Source of the DNA: UMGS1889 sp964540575
GTDB taxonomy: Bacteria; Bacillota; Clostridia; Oscillospirales; Ruminococcaceae
NCBI GenBank assembly: GCA_964540575.1
Contig: CAZINI010000011.1
Coordinates: forward strand, 1-64,000
Reading direction: 5' to 3'
DNA: 64,000 nt
Part shown: one piece after another, positions 33,737 to 43,622 of the stretch
Numbering within the stretch: position 1 is the first letter of the stretch
How the letters are laid out: every line of letters starts with the position of its first letter
Notes under the pieces: model-generated
Database searches by the model: none
What the model was told of the DNA's origin: nothing
What the model saw: the letters and a program-made list of their open reading frames with translations, nothing else
Made by a program: the position numbers and the translations under genes

Positions 33737-34258
33737 TCAAGCATTCCAACATTTTCCGTTTCGTATCTTCTCGTTTATAAAACTGCATATCTCCGAAAGC
33801 GGCTGCTGAGCTATGTATTCCTTATACTTGTCGGGGTCATTTGCAGGCATATCGGAAGATATGCTGAGTACTTTTTTTAGCTGAATGCTGCCGCCTTTTT
33901 TTAAAACAACTGACAGAAGCATTACATATCCTACTCCTCTAAAAGGAGTTCCGACAGCGTTTACCTCAGCGGATGCATAGTCAATGAGATCATATTCCAA
34001 CTTACGGCTGTACACCTTTATCCCAAAGATTTTATATGAGATACTCACGGCAATATCGTCTGCGGATATTTCTCCGCAGTTTTTTGAATTGAATTGTATG
34101 CACCCCAACAAAATACAGACAGCCCCGATGACAAAGAAAGCTATTGACTTTTCACCCATATCGACGCAAATTGCTGTGGAAAGTAAAACTACCCCCGCCA
34201 TCACTATTAAACTGAAAACCATCTCTGATGCAGGAATGAAATCATATTTGCAGTTCAT
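33737..34258 (-). CDS. membrane protein of unknown function, two helices
   Basis: About 173 residues. Two hydrophobic helices near residues 13-34 and 40-60 are followed by a polar domain of about 110 residues (AVSISYKIFGIKVYSRKLEY...), a layout like bacterial PH-type or DUF-class membrane proteins. No family assigned. The ATG at 34258 has GGGGTG upstream at a fair distance; an ATG at 34267 is possible. Transcribed alone. Confidence 0.6.
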   Translation of the reverse strand: MNCKYDFIPASEMVFSLIVMAGVVLLSTAICVDMGEKSIAFFVIGAVCILLGCIQFNSKNCGEISADDIAVSISYKIFGIKVYSRKLEYDLIDYASAEVNAVGTPFRGVGYVMLLSVVLKKGGSIQLKKVLSISSDMPANDPDKYKEYIAQQPLSEICSFINEKIRNGKCWNA

Positions 34259-34358
34259 TTCAAACACCCCAAATGCTTAAATACTATGCGTTCAATAATG
34301 TCAGCCACAAACTTTTTTTACGAAAAATATCCGAAATTTGAGAAAGCATTGAGTATAA

Positions 34359-35882
34359 TTATTCCTTAACAGCCTTATCAAAAAGCTCCTGAACCTCGGT
34401 ATCGGGGGCTTTGTCTATGAGAGAAACAACGACTGTAACTATGCAGGAAAGTGCAAATCCGGGGACGATGGAGTAAAGCACTCCGTCCAGATGGAGAATG
34501 TTCGACCAGAGCAGCACCATACCGCCGCCTGCGATAATTCCCGAAACAGTACCCTTAAGCGTTACCCTCTTCCAGTACAGGGAGAAGAGTATTGCAGGAC
34601 CGAACGCTGCACCGAAGCCCGCCCAAGCGTTGGAAACGATGCCCATAATGGAATCGTTGGGGTTAAGTGCCAGAATACAAGCAATAACGGAAATAACGAT
34701 AACGGCAATTCTGCTGACCCACATAAGCTGCTTGTCGGTAGCCTTTTTGTTGAGAACCACCGAATAGAAGTCGTTCGCCACTGCCGAAGCGGTAACCAGC
34801 AGCTGTGAATCCGCCGTACTCATTATGGAAGCCAGCACCGCCGACAGGAAAATACCCGCCAGAACGCCGGGGAACAGATCCTTAACGACCTTTATGAAGA
34901 TAAGCTCCTGCTCGCCTGCTGTAAGAGCAACGCCGATGCTGTCCAGATAAACACGTCCGAGAATACCGATAAGAACGGCAGCGGTCAGGGAGATGATTAC
35001 CCATACAACGGCGATTATTCCCGATTTCTTCACCATTTTGCTGTCCTTGATAGCCATAAATCTTACGAGGATATGAGGCATACCGAAGTAGCCCAGTGCC
35101 CATGCAAGGTCGCTGATGATAGCGTTTGCACTGCGTCCCTCAAACATGGACGCATAGCCTGCTGTCGATGCACCCTCGGAAACTATCTTAGGTGTAGCGG
35201 TTATCATATCGGCAGAGAAATTGCCGATAGAATTTACCAGAGCGATAGGCAGTGCAACGATAGCCATTATCATCAGCATTCCCTGAATGAAATCCGTCCA
35301 CGCAACGGCATAAAATCCGCCCAAAAATGTATAGGAGATGATGATTACCGCCGAAATGATAACTGCTGCCTTAACGTAGTTTTCATTTGCGGAATCAATA
35401 TTGAAAACTATCTGAAACAGCTTTCCGCCCGAAACGAACGCCGAAGTCGTGTACACTAAGAAGAACACGAAAATTACCGCCGCACATACCACTCTTACGA
35501 TAGGGCTGTCCGTCTTGAAACGGTTCTGAAAATACTGCGGGATAGTGATGGAATCCCCCGCAACCTCGGTAAAGCGTCTGAGCCTTTTTGCCACGAACAC
35601 CCAGTTGAGAAGCGTTCCCACAGCAAGACCTATTGCTATCCAGTAGTTGCCCATACCTGTCGCATAAGCGGCACCGGGAAGTCCCATAAGCAGCCAGCCG
35701 CTCATATCCGACGCCTGTGCGGACATAGCAGTTACCCAGCTGTTAAGCTGTCTGCCGGCGAGGAAATACTCGCTCATTTTCTTTGAACGCTTGGTAAAAT
35801 AGAAGCCTATTCCCAGCATTATCAGGAGATAGACCGCAAATGTTACAAGCACGTCAACATCTGCATTTTTGAAAAAATCCAT
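34359..35882 (-). CDS. putP: sodium/proline symporter
   Basis: About 507 residues with about 13 membrane helices. It imports proline with sodium. Landmarks of the solute:sodium symporter family: GRQLNSWVTAMSAQASDMSGWLLMGLPG early on, WIAIGLAVGTLLNW, and SAVLASIMSTADSQLLVTASAVANDF, where the Ser/Thr-rich run contributes to the Na2 site. The match to PutP is strong from start to end. The start is ATG 35882 or GTG 35891. No metabolic proline genes adjoin it. Confidence 0.92.
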   Translation of the reverse strand: MDFFKNADVDVLVTFAVYLLIMLGIGFYFTKRSKKMSEYFLAGRQLNSWVTAMSAQASDMSGWLLMGLPGAAYATGMGNYWIAIGLAVGTLLNWVFVAKRLRRFTEVAGDSITIPQYFQNRFKTDSPIVRVVCAAVIFVFFLVYTTSAFVSGGKLFQIVFNIDSANENYVKAAVIISAVIIISYTFLGGFYAVAWTDFIQGMLMIMAIVALPIALVNSIGNFSADMITATPKIVSEGASTAGYASMFEGRSANAIISDLAWALGYFGMPHILVRFMAIKDSKMVKKSGIIAVVWVIISLTAAVLIGILGRVYLDSIGVALTAGEQELIFIKVVKDLFPGVLAGIFLSAVLASIMSTADSQLLVTASAVANDFYSVVLNKKATDKQLMWVSRIAVIVISVIACILALNPNDSIMGIVSNAWAGFGAAFGPAILFSLYWKRVTLKGTVSGIIAGGGMVLLWSNILHLDGVLYSIVPGFALSCIVTVVVSLIDKAPDTEVQELFDKAVKE

Positions 35883-35995
35883 TGCCTTCACCCATTTTCT
35901 ATATTTTTATCGAAATAACGACTACTTAATTTTAGCACATTATCAAGTCATAATTGTGGATATTTTCTGAATTTTGGGGCAAATAGGCAAAAAAA

Positions 35996-36027
35996 TCCCG
36001 CCAAAGCTCCGAAAAGCCTTGACGGGA
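35996..36027 (-). terminator. terminator of the MacAB-like operon
   Basis: TCCCG and CGGGA flank an imperfect inner stem. On the minus strand it is followed by seven T, just after the permease stop codon. Confidence 0.65.
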
Positions 36028-36032
36028 CAATA

Positions 36033-37298
36033 TCATTCGTATCTCAATGCCTCGATGGGATTGAACTTTGCCGCCTTGTTTGCGGGATAATATCCGAAGA
36101 AAACACCGATCGCCATAGAGAATGTGACTGCAATAACAATAGCACCTATCGATGGCGGAGCGGATATTCCGATAGCAATTCCAACGACATTTCCCAGAAG
36201 CAGTCCCAGCAGGATACCGATAACGCCGCCGATAAGACAAATTATCATGGACTCGGTGATAAACTGCATTCTGATAGAGCCGTTGGTAGCACCCAACGCC
36301 TTTCTGACACCTATCTCACGGGTACGCTCTGTAACGGAAACCAGCATAATGTTCATAACGCCGATACCGCCTACAAGCAGCGAAATACCTGCAATGATGG
36401 AAATTATCATCGAAACGATACCGATCATATTCGAGAACATAGCAAGCTCCTGCTCAGCGGTATAGCTTGAGGTTTCAATGGAGTCGTTGTTTCGGTAATA
36501 ACGGGTATTGAAGAACTCAGTAGCGTCGTTCGCCAGCTTCTGTACCTCCTCGCCCTCAGCACCGTTGAACAGGAAATAATAGTAATGACCTATCAGCGAC
36601 GTATCTCCGCCGTACTGCATAAGCTCTGCCGTCGTGACGGGGACATATATTTCCGAGCTCCAATCCTCGCCCATCATATTGACCATAGCACTCATAAGCT
36701 TTGACATGCTTGCCTCGTAAACTCCCACAACGGTGAAATCATAGGAAATGCCGTTAGAGATGAAGCTGAAATTCTGCCCGATAGGGTCCTTCGTGCCGTA
36801 AAGCTTTGCCGCCTGCTTGTCGGAGATTATGCACACTCTTCGGAAGGACTGCACATCTCTGTCGGTAACATATCTTCCCTTGATTATCTTTGTCATACTT
36901 CCGTCAATGGAGCCGGGGCTTACTCCGTTTACGTTGATATCCAGCACCTCATGCTTGAATCTCAGCTGTCCGCTTCCGCCGTTTGCAGTCACGGAAACGC
37001 TTTTTATACGGTCGCCGAACTCATTCTGAAATTCCTCGATCATCTCGCTGGTCAGGAAATCCTCAAAATCGAAATAATCTCTGACCGCATCAGGCTTTGT
37101 GTGCAAACCTATCTGTATAAGCGATGTTCCCAGCGAATCGTAAGTATCGGTAACACTCTTTTCCATTATTCCGCCCATAGTGGTAATTGTTATAACGGAG
37201 CTGATACCGATGATGATACCCAGCATTGTGAGGAAAGCTCTCATTTTATTTGCTTTAAGGCTGGCTAACGCCAGTAAAATATTTTCCCACAAATTCAC
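36033..37298 (-). CDS. MacB/FtsX-type ABC transporter permease
   Basis: 421 residues. One N-terminal membrane helix (about 17-40, with MRAFLTMLGIIIGISSVITI, the usual signature), a large extracytoplasmic MacB core (about 45-280), then three helices (about 290-410) with the FtsX segment GIGVMNIMLVSVTERTREIGVRKALGA. It works in an export or lipoprotein-type complex with the ATPase and adaptor encoded just upstream. Its start overlaps the end of the ATPase gene by 4 bases. Confidence 0.92.
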   Translation of the reverse strand: MNLWENILLALASLKANKMRAFLTMLGIIIGISSVITITTMGGIMEKSVTDTYDSLGTSLIQIGLHTKPDAVRDYFDFEDFLTSEMIEEFQNEFGDRIKSVSVTANGGSGQLRFKHEVLDINVNGVSPGSIDGSMTKIIKGRYVTDRDVQSFRRVCIISDKQAAKLYGTKDPIGQNFSFISNGISYDFTVVGVYEASMSKLMSAMVNMMGEDWSSEIYVPVTTAELMQYGGDTSLIGHYYYFLFNGAEGEEVQKLANDATEFFNTRYYRNNDSIETSSYTAEQELAMFSNMIGIVSMIISIIAGISLLVGGIGVMNIMLVSVTERTREIGVRKALGATNGSIRMQFITESMIICLIGGVIGILLGLLLGNVVGIAIGISAPPSIGAIVIAVTFSMAIGVFFGYYPANKAAKFNPIEALRYE

Positions 37299-38104
37299 TT
37301 TCCTGCACCGCCCTTTTTCATCTCAGCGGGATCTCTGCCCGTCATACGGTAAATGTCGTCCATTGTCCGCTTGGGATTTACCTGCTGAGTTATAATGTTT
37401 CCGTCCTTCATAGTGAGTATTCTGTCTGTTTCCTCCGCAAGCTCGTTGTTGTGGGTGATGAGCACGATGGTCTTGCCCTGCTCCTTGTTCAGCTTGTGGA
37501 AAATATCCATAACAAGACGTCCCGTGTAGCTGTCCAGAGCACCTGTAGGCTCATCGGCAAGAATAATTGCGGGGTCGTTTGCCATAGCCCTTGCAATAGC
37601 TATCCTCTGCTTCTGACCGCCCGAAAGCTCATTGGGAAGATGGGACATTCTGTCACCCATTTCCACCATATCAAGAAGCTTCTTTGCACGTTCGTCACGC
37701 TGCTTTTTGGACATACCGCCGTAAAGCATGGGAAGCTCAACATTTTTCAGTGCATTTGTACGGGAAATAAGATTGAAGTTCTGGAAAACAAAGCCTATCT
37801 TCTTGTTTCTTATGCCCGAAAGCTCCTTGTCTGCTATCTTGGAAATGTCAACGCCGTCTAAGTAATACTCACCCGCCGACGGTCTGTCAAGAACGCCGAT
37901 AATGTTCATCAGCGTAGATTTACCCGAGCCGGACGCTCCCACGACCGAAATAAACTCGCCCTCAAAGACTGCAAGGCTTATTCCGTGGAGAATTTCCAGC
38001 TGATTTGGCGTACCGATATAGAACGCCTTGTATATCCCTCTCATATCGATGACGGGACGTCTTATCGGCTGATTTGCCGTGGATTTTCTCTTGGTTTCCT
38101 CCAA
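37295..38104 (-). CDS. ABC transporter ATP-binding protein, MacB/LolD type
   Basis: 269 residues. Walker A GASGSGKST, Q-loop FVFQNFNLI, signature ELSGGQKQRIAIARA, Walker B AIILADEPTGALD and the switch His in VLITHNNELAEE are all intact. It powers the permease encoded next, in a tripartite-like system. N-terminal (about 20 residues) and C-terminal extensions are polar. It follows the adaptor gene by 5 bases. Confidence 0.94.
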   Translation of the reverse strand: MEETKRKSTANQPIRRPVIDMRGIYKAFYIGTPNQLEILHGISLAVFEGEFISVVGASGSGKSTLMNIIGVLDRPSAGEYYLDGVDISKIADKELSGIRNKKIGFVFQNFNLISRTNALKNVELPMLYGGMSKKQRDERAKKLLDMVEMGDRMSHLPNELSGGQKQRIAIARAMANDPAIILADEPTGALDSYTGRLVMDIFHKLNKEQGKTIVLITHNNELAEETDRILTMKDGNIITQQVNPKRTMDDIYRMTGRDPAEMKKGGAGK

Positions 38105-38109
38105 CTTTA

Positions 38110-39864
38110 TCAGCCCTCGCTTTCGGAAGCTTCCGATCCATTATTCTGACCTCTGAGCTTAACGGTCATACCGTCCGATACCTTGCCTGTATTTTCAATG
38201 ATGAGCATACCCTCGGTAAGTCCCTCGCCCGATACCTCAACCATTGAATCCGTTTCCAGACCCAAGGTCACGGGGATAGTCTTAACGATATAATCATCGC
38301 CGCTCTTTTCGGCAGCATAGATAATATCTCCGCCGTCCTCGTCCTCGGCAAGCATATCGTATCTGACGGAGAAAATGTCCTCTTTTTCCTCGGTGATGAT
38401 GGACAGCTTTGCACTCATTCCGATAAGCAGCTGAGTATCTTCATCGGAAACGGAAACCTCAACGCCGTAGCTGCCGTTTTCAACGGTAGAACCGTCCGCT
38501 GCCTTCTGTGTAACGGGAGATACCTTTGTAACAACTCCGTCATACTCAATGTCGTTGCCCAACGCCGCCGATCTGATGATAACGTCCTGTCCCTCCTCAA
38601 TGCCGATAATGTCAAACTCCTTGACATCGGAGGTGACCTTCAGCTTGTTCATATCCTCGATAACGAAAAGCAGACCGTTCGCATAAGAGCCTTCAACAGC
38701 ATAAACCGCCGTAACAACGCCGTCTGTGGGTGCTGTAACGATAGCATCGTCAAGCTTCTTTGTCAGCTGATCCATACGGAACTCGTAACCGCTGTTTCCC
38801 GAAAGGACCCTTGCTTTTTCAGCATTTATCCGAAGCGTTTCAAGCTGATTTTCCACGCTTTTTACGGTGTAATTATATGTATTTTCCGCAAGCTCAAGAT
38901 TTTTCTTAGCCGCTGTAACAGCGTCCTCATATTCGGAGATCTGCAGTTCATTTCCGTTCTTGACATCGGAAACGCTGTTTTCCGAATTCTTAACGCTCTT
39001 TGTGCAGAGAGTAACATTCTTTTCCGCAAGAGAAACGGCGTCCTCCAAGCCCTTCATAAGCTTTTCCTTGGCATTGTCGTACTTTTCCTGAGCCTCGTCA
39101 AGCTTTTTCTTTGCTTCGGTAATGGAGATAGTCGTGTCCGTCTGTCCGCTGCCGTCTATGTCCTGATAGCTGTATCTGTTGGCTTCAACAGCAGTATTAT
39201 AGACCTTCTCAGCCGCCTTTACAGCTTCGTCCAAAGGCTCCAGCGAAGACAGATCGGGTTCGGCAAGAGCAGCCTTTGCATCTGCCAGATTTTTCTCGGC
39301 ATATTCCAGATCTATCCTTGCAAGCTCCAAAGCAGATTCTGCAGAACGAAGCTGTGAATCCTTGTCGCTGTTTTTTATCCTGACAGCCTCATCATATTTT
39401 TCCTGTGCCTTTGCAAGGGAATCCTTTGCACTGTCGAGATTGTTCTGAGCATTGGTTATCTCACGGTTTTCGCCGTCGTTGTATTCCTTTAACGCATCGG
39501 CGTATGCTTGCTCGGCTTCTGTAACGGAATAGCCTGTAGATATGCCGTTTCTGTCTATCTCGTCCTGAAGCTGGAGTATCTGTTCATTGACCGATTCGGT
39601 GTTCAGGGACGCAAGAATATCTCCCTTTTTAACTGTGTCACCCACCTCAACATTGACCGTTTCGATCTTCAGCTCGGAAGCGGAATACACCTTTGAGGTA
39701 TTCTTGCTCACTACCAGTCCCGAGGTGGAAATGGTGGATTTCAGCGTATCCTTTGAAAGCTCCGTAACATCAACGTAAACCGACTTGTCCCCGCCTGAGC
39801 AGCCTGCAAGCAGCATAGCCGCCGATAAAACCGAAACCGCAGTTAAAGCCTTTTTCTTTTTCAT
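38110..39864 (-). CDS. MacA-like periplasmic adaptor lipoprotein
   Basis: 584 residues. A lipoprotein signal peptide (MLLAGCSGGD, lipidated Cys near residue 22) is followed by a lipoyl/barrel-sandwich half (VEVGDTVKKGDILASLN), a very long coiled-coil hairpin (about 110-350, longer than in Gram-negative MacA) and a second half with DAIVTAPTDGVVTAVYAVEG and beta-barrel domains. In Gram-positives such adaptors sit outside the membrane beside MacB-type transporters and export peptides or antibiotics. First gene of the three-gene operon, preceded by a perfect promoter. Confidence 0.88.
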   Translation of the reverse strand: MKKKKALTAVSVLSAAMLLAGCSGGDKSVYVDVTELSKDTLKSTISTSGLVVSKNTSKVYSASELKIETVNVEVGDTVKKGDILASLNTESVNEQILQLQDEIDRNGISTGYSVTEAEQAYADALKEYNDGENREITNAQNNLDSAKDSLAKAQEKYDEAVRIKNSDKDSQLRSAESALELARIDLEYAEKNLADAKAALAEPDLSSLEPLDEAVKAAEKVYNTAVEANRYSYQDIDGSGQTDTTISITEAKKKLDEAQEKYDNAKEKLMKGLEDAVSLAEKNVTLCTKSVKNSENSVSDVKNGNELQISEYEDAVTAAKKNLELAENTYNYTVKSVENQLETLRINAEKARVLSGNSGYEFRMDQLTKKLDDAIVTAPTDGVVTAVYAVEGSYANGLLFVIEDMNKLKVTSDVKEFDIIGIEEGQDVIIRSAALGNDIEYDGVVTKVSPVTQKAADGSTVENGSYGVEVSVSDEDTQLLIGMSAKLSIITEEKEDIFSVRYDMLAEDEDGGDIIYAAEKSGDDYIVKTIPVTLGLETDSMVEVSGEGLTEGMLIIENTGKVSDGMTVKLRGQNNGSEASESEG

Positions 39865-40186
39865 TTGAATTTCTCCTTTATGATGATTTGGATTGGTTAT
39901 CTTGTGGGATCGTGTATATTATATCATCTATAATATAATTTGTCAATCAGCAATTTGCATAATAATAGCCGCCTGTTCGAACTGTACTATGTGACATAAT
40001 ACAGATATTGTGTTCAGCAGCAGTTTTTATCCGCATAATCTCATTATGAAATCATTATAATATCCTACTATAAGAAAATCCTTTAAAAAGTCTAAGAAAA
40101 ACATAAAGATTTGCCGATGAGCGTTTCAAAATATTGATATATTTCCGCTGAATGCAAGTATAGTTTACCACATATTTTGTAGAATG
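39865..40186. other. intergenic region with one clear promoter
   Basis: It contains the adaptor-operon promoter (39918-39946). The rest, downstream of the LysR-type gene, is AT-rich. It shows a loose direct repeat, ATAGTTTACCACA and ATAATTTACCACA, about 28 bases apart at the LysR end, and no gene. Confidence 0.4.
39918..39946 (-). promoter_or_regulatory. perfect consensus promoter of the MacAB-like operon
   Basis: TTGACA (39946-39941), 17 bases, TATAAT (39923-39918) on the minus strand, about 54 bases upstream of the adaptor start. The spacer is almost pure A/T and nearly palindromic. Confidence 0.8.
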
Positions 40187-41080
40187 TCAATATAATTTAC
40201 CACAAAAATTTCTTTTCACAAAATCACAAAACGCCCTCTGCTCGGCGGACAGCTCCCGTCCCCGACGGTAAACTATCATATCGCAGAAGCTTGTATGCGG
40301 GTCCGAGATAGGTCTGCAAACCAAACCGCTGCCCTCAATTGAATCGCCGGATATGGGCGAGGTAACAAGAAAAGCGTTTTTCACGCTTTTCAGCAGCGAA
40401 ACCGCCTGTCCGCCCGACACAACTATCATCGGACGGGACGAAATTATCCCCGACCGAACACCGCCGTCCCAGGACGGCGAAGCTATCTCGGGACAGCCGC
40501 AGAGTGCATCTATCGGAACGGCATCCGTATTTGCAAGAGGATTTTCGCCGTTCAGCAGCAAACATGGTGAAAATGTCCCCACCGTTTCGGCGGACAGTCC
40601 CATTTCGTCTATCTCCCGAGGAAAACCGTTTTCAGATGCGGCAAATCGGACGATACCTATATCGGAATAGCCCTCTGAAACGTTTTTCAGCGTACTAAGA
40701 CTGTCCGCTTCGGTAAATTCACAGCTGCAATCCCCCGCATAAGCGGCAAATTCACCGATAGCATCGGAAATATATCCGCCGTATACATAGGACACAGCCA
40801 GCCGTTTTTTCACCGTTCCCGACGGCTTATATGCACTTTCCAGCTCGCTAAACTGTTCAAGGACAGTTTTCGCCTTGACTATGAATTCCCTGCCCTCCGC
40901 CGTCGGCTCAACGCCCTTGGTGGTTCGGCGGAAAATTTTTATCCCCAGCTCGTTTTCCAGCTCCCTAACCGCCTTGCTGAGATTGGGCTGCCCCATAAAA
41001 AGATTTGCAGCCGCCTTGGTGATAGAGCCGGTTTTTTCTATCTCCGCTATATATTTGATATGTGAAATATTCAATGTCAT
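40187..41080 (-). CDS. LysR-family transcriptional regulator
   Basis: 297 residues. Residues 1-60 form the LysR winged helix-turn-helix (GSITKAAANLFMGQPNLSKA, then VRELENELGIKIFRRTTKG), followed by the linker helix and a periplasmic-binding-like effector domain to residue 295. AAAGGAAG precedes the ATG. It is divergent from nfnA, which starts 229 bases away, so control of nfnAB is a reasonable guess. The ligand is unknown. Confidence 0.9.
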   Translation of the reverse strand: MTLNISHIKYIAEIEKTGSITKAAANLFMGQPNLSKAVRELENELGIKIFRRTTKGVEPTAEGREFIVKAKTVLEQFSELESAYKPSGTVKKRLAVSYVYGGYISDAIGEFAAYAGDCSCEFTEADSLSTLKNVSEGYSDIGIVRFAASENGFPREIDEMGLSAETVGTFSPCLLLNGENPLANTDAVPIDALCGCPEIASPSWDGGVRSGIISSRPMIVVSGGQAVSLLKSVKNAFLVTSPISGDSIEGSGLVCRPISDPHTSFCDMIVYRRGRELSAEQRAFCDFVKRNFCGKLY

Positions 41081-41308
41081 CTTCCTTTTTCTTTTTAATA
41101 GTGTACACGCTAATATTCCAAATAGGAATATCTCATATATAAATTATACATTACACAAAACCGTTTGTAAATGGTAAAATTATATTAACTGAAAATTCGA
41201 CGTTTTCAACAAAGATTTCCACAATATTGGGTGTATATGCTTGCAATTTTCAGCATAATACTTCCGTTTGGAAATGCATCGCAAAAAATTATGTAAAGGA
41301 CTGAAAAT

Positions 41309-42145
41309 ATGTATAAGATCGTAAGAAAAAAAGAGCTTAATCCCACCGTTACCTTAATGGAGATCGAAGCTCCCAAGGTCGCAAAAAAAGCAGAACCGGG
41401 ACAGTTTATCATTCTCAGGGTAGATGAAAACGGTGAAAGAATCCCTCTGACGGTCGCTGATTTTGACCGTGAAAAGGGTACTGTTACCATCATCTTCCAG
41501 ATAGTAGGTGCAACCACCGAAAAGCTGAACCACAAGAACGAGGGCGAGTTCATTCAGGACTTCGTTGGTCCTCTCGGCGTTCCCTCTCATGTTGACGGAC
41601 TGAAAAAGGTCGCTGTTGTGGGCGGCGGCGTTGGCTGTGCTATTGCATATCCTATCGCAAAGAAGCTCCACGCTATGGGCTGTGAGGTACATTCCATCGT
41701 TGGATTCAGAAACAAGGATCTGGTTATACTTGAGGACGAATTCAAGGCATCCAGCGACATTCTCAAGATGATGACCGACGACGGCTCCTACGGCGAAAAG
41801 GGTCTTGTAACAAACGCTCTCAAGGAGCTTATCGAAGCAGGAAATCAGTATGATGAAGTAATCGCTATCGGTCCGCTGATAATGATGAAATTCGTATGTG
41901 CCCTTACCAAGGAGTACGGCGTAAAGACTGTTGTTTCCATGAACCCCATAATGATCGACGGCACGGGAATGTGCGGCGGCTGCCGTCTTACCGTTGGCGG
42001 CGAAACTAAATTTGCCTGTGTAGACGGTCCCGATTTTGACGGACATCTTGTTGACTTTGACGAAGCTATGGCTCGTTCTTCTATGTACAAGCCCTTTGAA
42101 CGTCAGCGTCACGAGGAAACCTGCAATCTTTTCAAGAATGCATAA
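41309..42145 (+). CDS. nfnA: NADH-dependent reduced ferredoxin:NADP oxidoreductase, subunit A
   Basis: 278 residues, PyrK/ferredoxin-reductase type. It holds an FAD-binding barrel (about 1-100, RVDENGERIPLTVADFD), an NAD-binding domain (VAVVGGGVGCAIAYPIAKKL, about 105-220) and a C-terminal [2Fe-2S] site (GTGMCGGCRLTVGGETKFACVDGP). With NfnB it bifurcates electrons between NADH, ferredoxin and NADPH, central to redox balance in anaerobes. The same genes are also often labelled sulfide dehydrogenase subunits. nfnB follows after 24 bases. Confidence 0.9.
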   Translation: MYKIVRKKELNPTVTLMEIEAPKVAKKAEPGQFIILRVDENGERIPLTVADFDREKGTVTIIFQIVGATTEKLNHKNEGEFIQDFVGPLGVPSHVDGLKKVAVVGGGVGCAIAYPIAKKLHAMGCEVHSIVGFRNKDLVILEDEFKASSDILKMMTDDGSYGEKGLVTNALKELIEAGNQYDEVIAIGPLIMMKFVCALTKEYGVKTVVSMNPIMIDGTGMCGGCRLTVGGETKFACVDGPDFDGHLVDFDEAMARSSMYKPFERQRHEETCNLFKNA

Positions 42146-42169
42146 TTTACTGTAAAGGAAGATCAGAAA

Positions 42170-43561
42170 ATGGCTAATATGTCACTTAAAAAGAATGAAA
42201 TGCCCTCTCAGGCACCCGATGTCCGCAATAAAAACTTCAAGGAAGTAACTCTCGGCTACACCGCAGAACAGGCAGTGGACGAGGCAAACAGATGCCTTAA
42301 CTGCAAGAACAAGCCCTGTGTCGGCGGCTGTCCCGTTGCTATTGATATTCCCGAATTTATCTCAAAGGTAAAGGAGTCGGATTTCGAGGGTGCATATCAG
42401 ATAATCGCAAAGTCCAGCTCTCTCCCCGCTGTATGCGGACGTGTCTGCCCTCAGGAAACACAGTGCGAGTCCAAGTGCGTAAGAGGTATCAAGGGCGAAC
42501 CTGTCGCTATCGGCAGACTGGAAAGATTTGTTTCCGACTGGCATAACGCAAATGTGAACGCTTCCCCCGAAGCACCTGCTTCCAACGGTCACAAGGTGGC
42601 TGTTATCGGTGCAGGTCCCGCAGGTCTTACCTGTGCGGGAGATCTGGCTAAGATGGGCTACAAGGTAACTGTTTTCGAGGCTCTGCATCTTGCAGGCGGC
42701 GTTCTCGTATATGGTATTCCCGAATTCAGACTGCCCAAGGCTATTGTTCAGAAGGAAGTTGACAGCCTGAAGGCAATGGGCGTTGACATTGAAACAAATA
42801 TGGTCATCGGAAAGGTAGAAACGGTTGACGAGCTGTTTGAAGAAGGCTTCGAAGCTGTATTTATCGGCTCTGGTGCAGGTCTGCCCAGATTTATGGGCAT
42901 TCCCGGCGAGTCCCTTAAGGGCGTTTATTCCGCAAACGAGTTCCTCACCCGTGTAAACCTGATGAAGGCTTACAAGGAGGATTCCGATACTCCTATCAAG
43001 AAGAATACAAACGTTGCGGTTGTCGGCGGCGGAAACGTTGCTATGGACGCTGCAAGAAGTGCTCTCCGTCTTGGTGCGGAAAAGGTATACATCGTTTACA
43101 GAAGAGGTATGGAAGAGCTTCCTGCCCGTAAGGAAGAGATCGAGCATGCAGAGGAAGAGGGCGTTATCTTCAAGACTCTCACCAATCCCGTTGAGGTCCT
43201 CGGAGATGAAAACGGCTTCGTTAAGGGCATCAAGTGCGTTGAAATGGAGCTTGGCGAACCCGATGAGTCAGGCAGACGCCGTCCCGTTGTTAAGCCAAAT
43301 TCCGAGTTTGTTATTGACGTTGACTGCATGATAATGTCTATCGGAACATCTCCCAATCCCCTTATCAAGTCCACCACCGAGGGACTTGACACCAACCGTC
43401 ACGGCTGTATCATTGCCGACGAAGCAACAGGTGCGACCTCCAGAGAGGGCGTATTCGCTGGCGGCGACGCTGTTACCGGTGCAGCTACCGTTATCCTCGC
43501 TATGGGTGCGGGCAAGGACGCTGCTAAGGCTATTGACGAGTACATCAAGTCCAAGAACTGA
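42170..43561 (+). CDS. nfnB: NADH-dependent reduced ferredoxin:NADP oxidoreductase, subunit B
   Basis: 463 residues, homologous to the glutamate synthase small subunit. The N-terminal iron-sulfur region shows CLNCKNKPCVGGCPVAIDIP and CGRVCPQETQCESKCV. It is followed by VAVIGAGPAGLTCAGDLAKMGY (FAD) and VAVVGGGNVAMDAARSALRLGA (NADPH). The large glutamate synthase subunit is absent from the neighbourhood and nfnA is directly upstream, which favours NfnB over GltD. It ends at a strong terminator. Confidence 0.92.
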   Translation: MANMSLKKNEMPSQAPDVRNKNFKEVTLGYTAEQAVDEANRCLNCKNKPCVGGCPVAIDIPEFISKVKESDFEGAYQIIAKSSSLPAVCGRVCPQETQCESKCVRGIKGEPVAIGRLERFVSDWHNANVNASPEAPASNGHKVAVIGAGPAGLTCAGDLAKMGYKVTVFEALHLAGGVLVYGIPEFRLPKAIVQKEVDSLKAMGVDIETNMVIGKVETVDELFEEGFEAVFIGSGAGLPRFMGIPGESLKGVYSANEFLTRVNLMKAYKEDSDTPIKKNTNVAVVGGGNVAMDAARSALRLGAEKVYIVYRRGMEELPARKEEIEHAEEEGVIFKTLTNPVEVLGDENGFVKGIKCVEMELGEPDESGRRRPVVKPNSEFVIDVDCMIMSIGTSPNPLIKSTTEGLDTNRHGCIIADEATGATSREGVFAGGDAVTGAATVILAMGAGKDAAKAIDEYIKSKN

Positions 43562-43586
43562 TTTTATATTATCCGCAAATAAAACA

Positions 43587-43614
43587 ACCGCCGTATGTTC
43601 GTTCATACGGCGGT
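43587..43614 (+). terminator. nfnAB terminator
   Basis: ACCGCCGTATG pairs with CATACGGCGGT around a six-base loop, followed by TTTGTT. Confidence 0.8.
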
Positions 43615-43622
43615 TTTGTTAT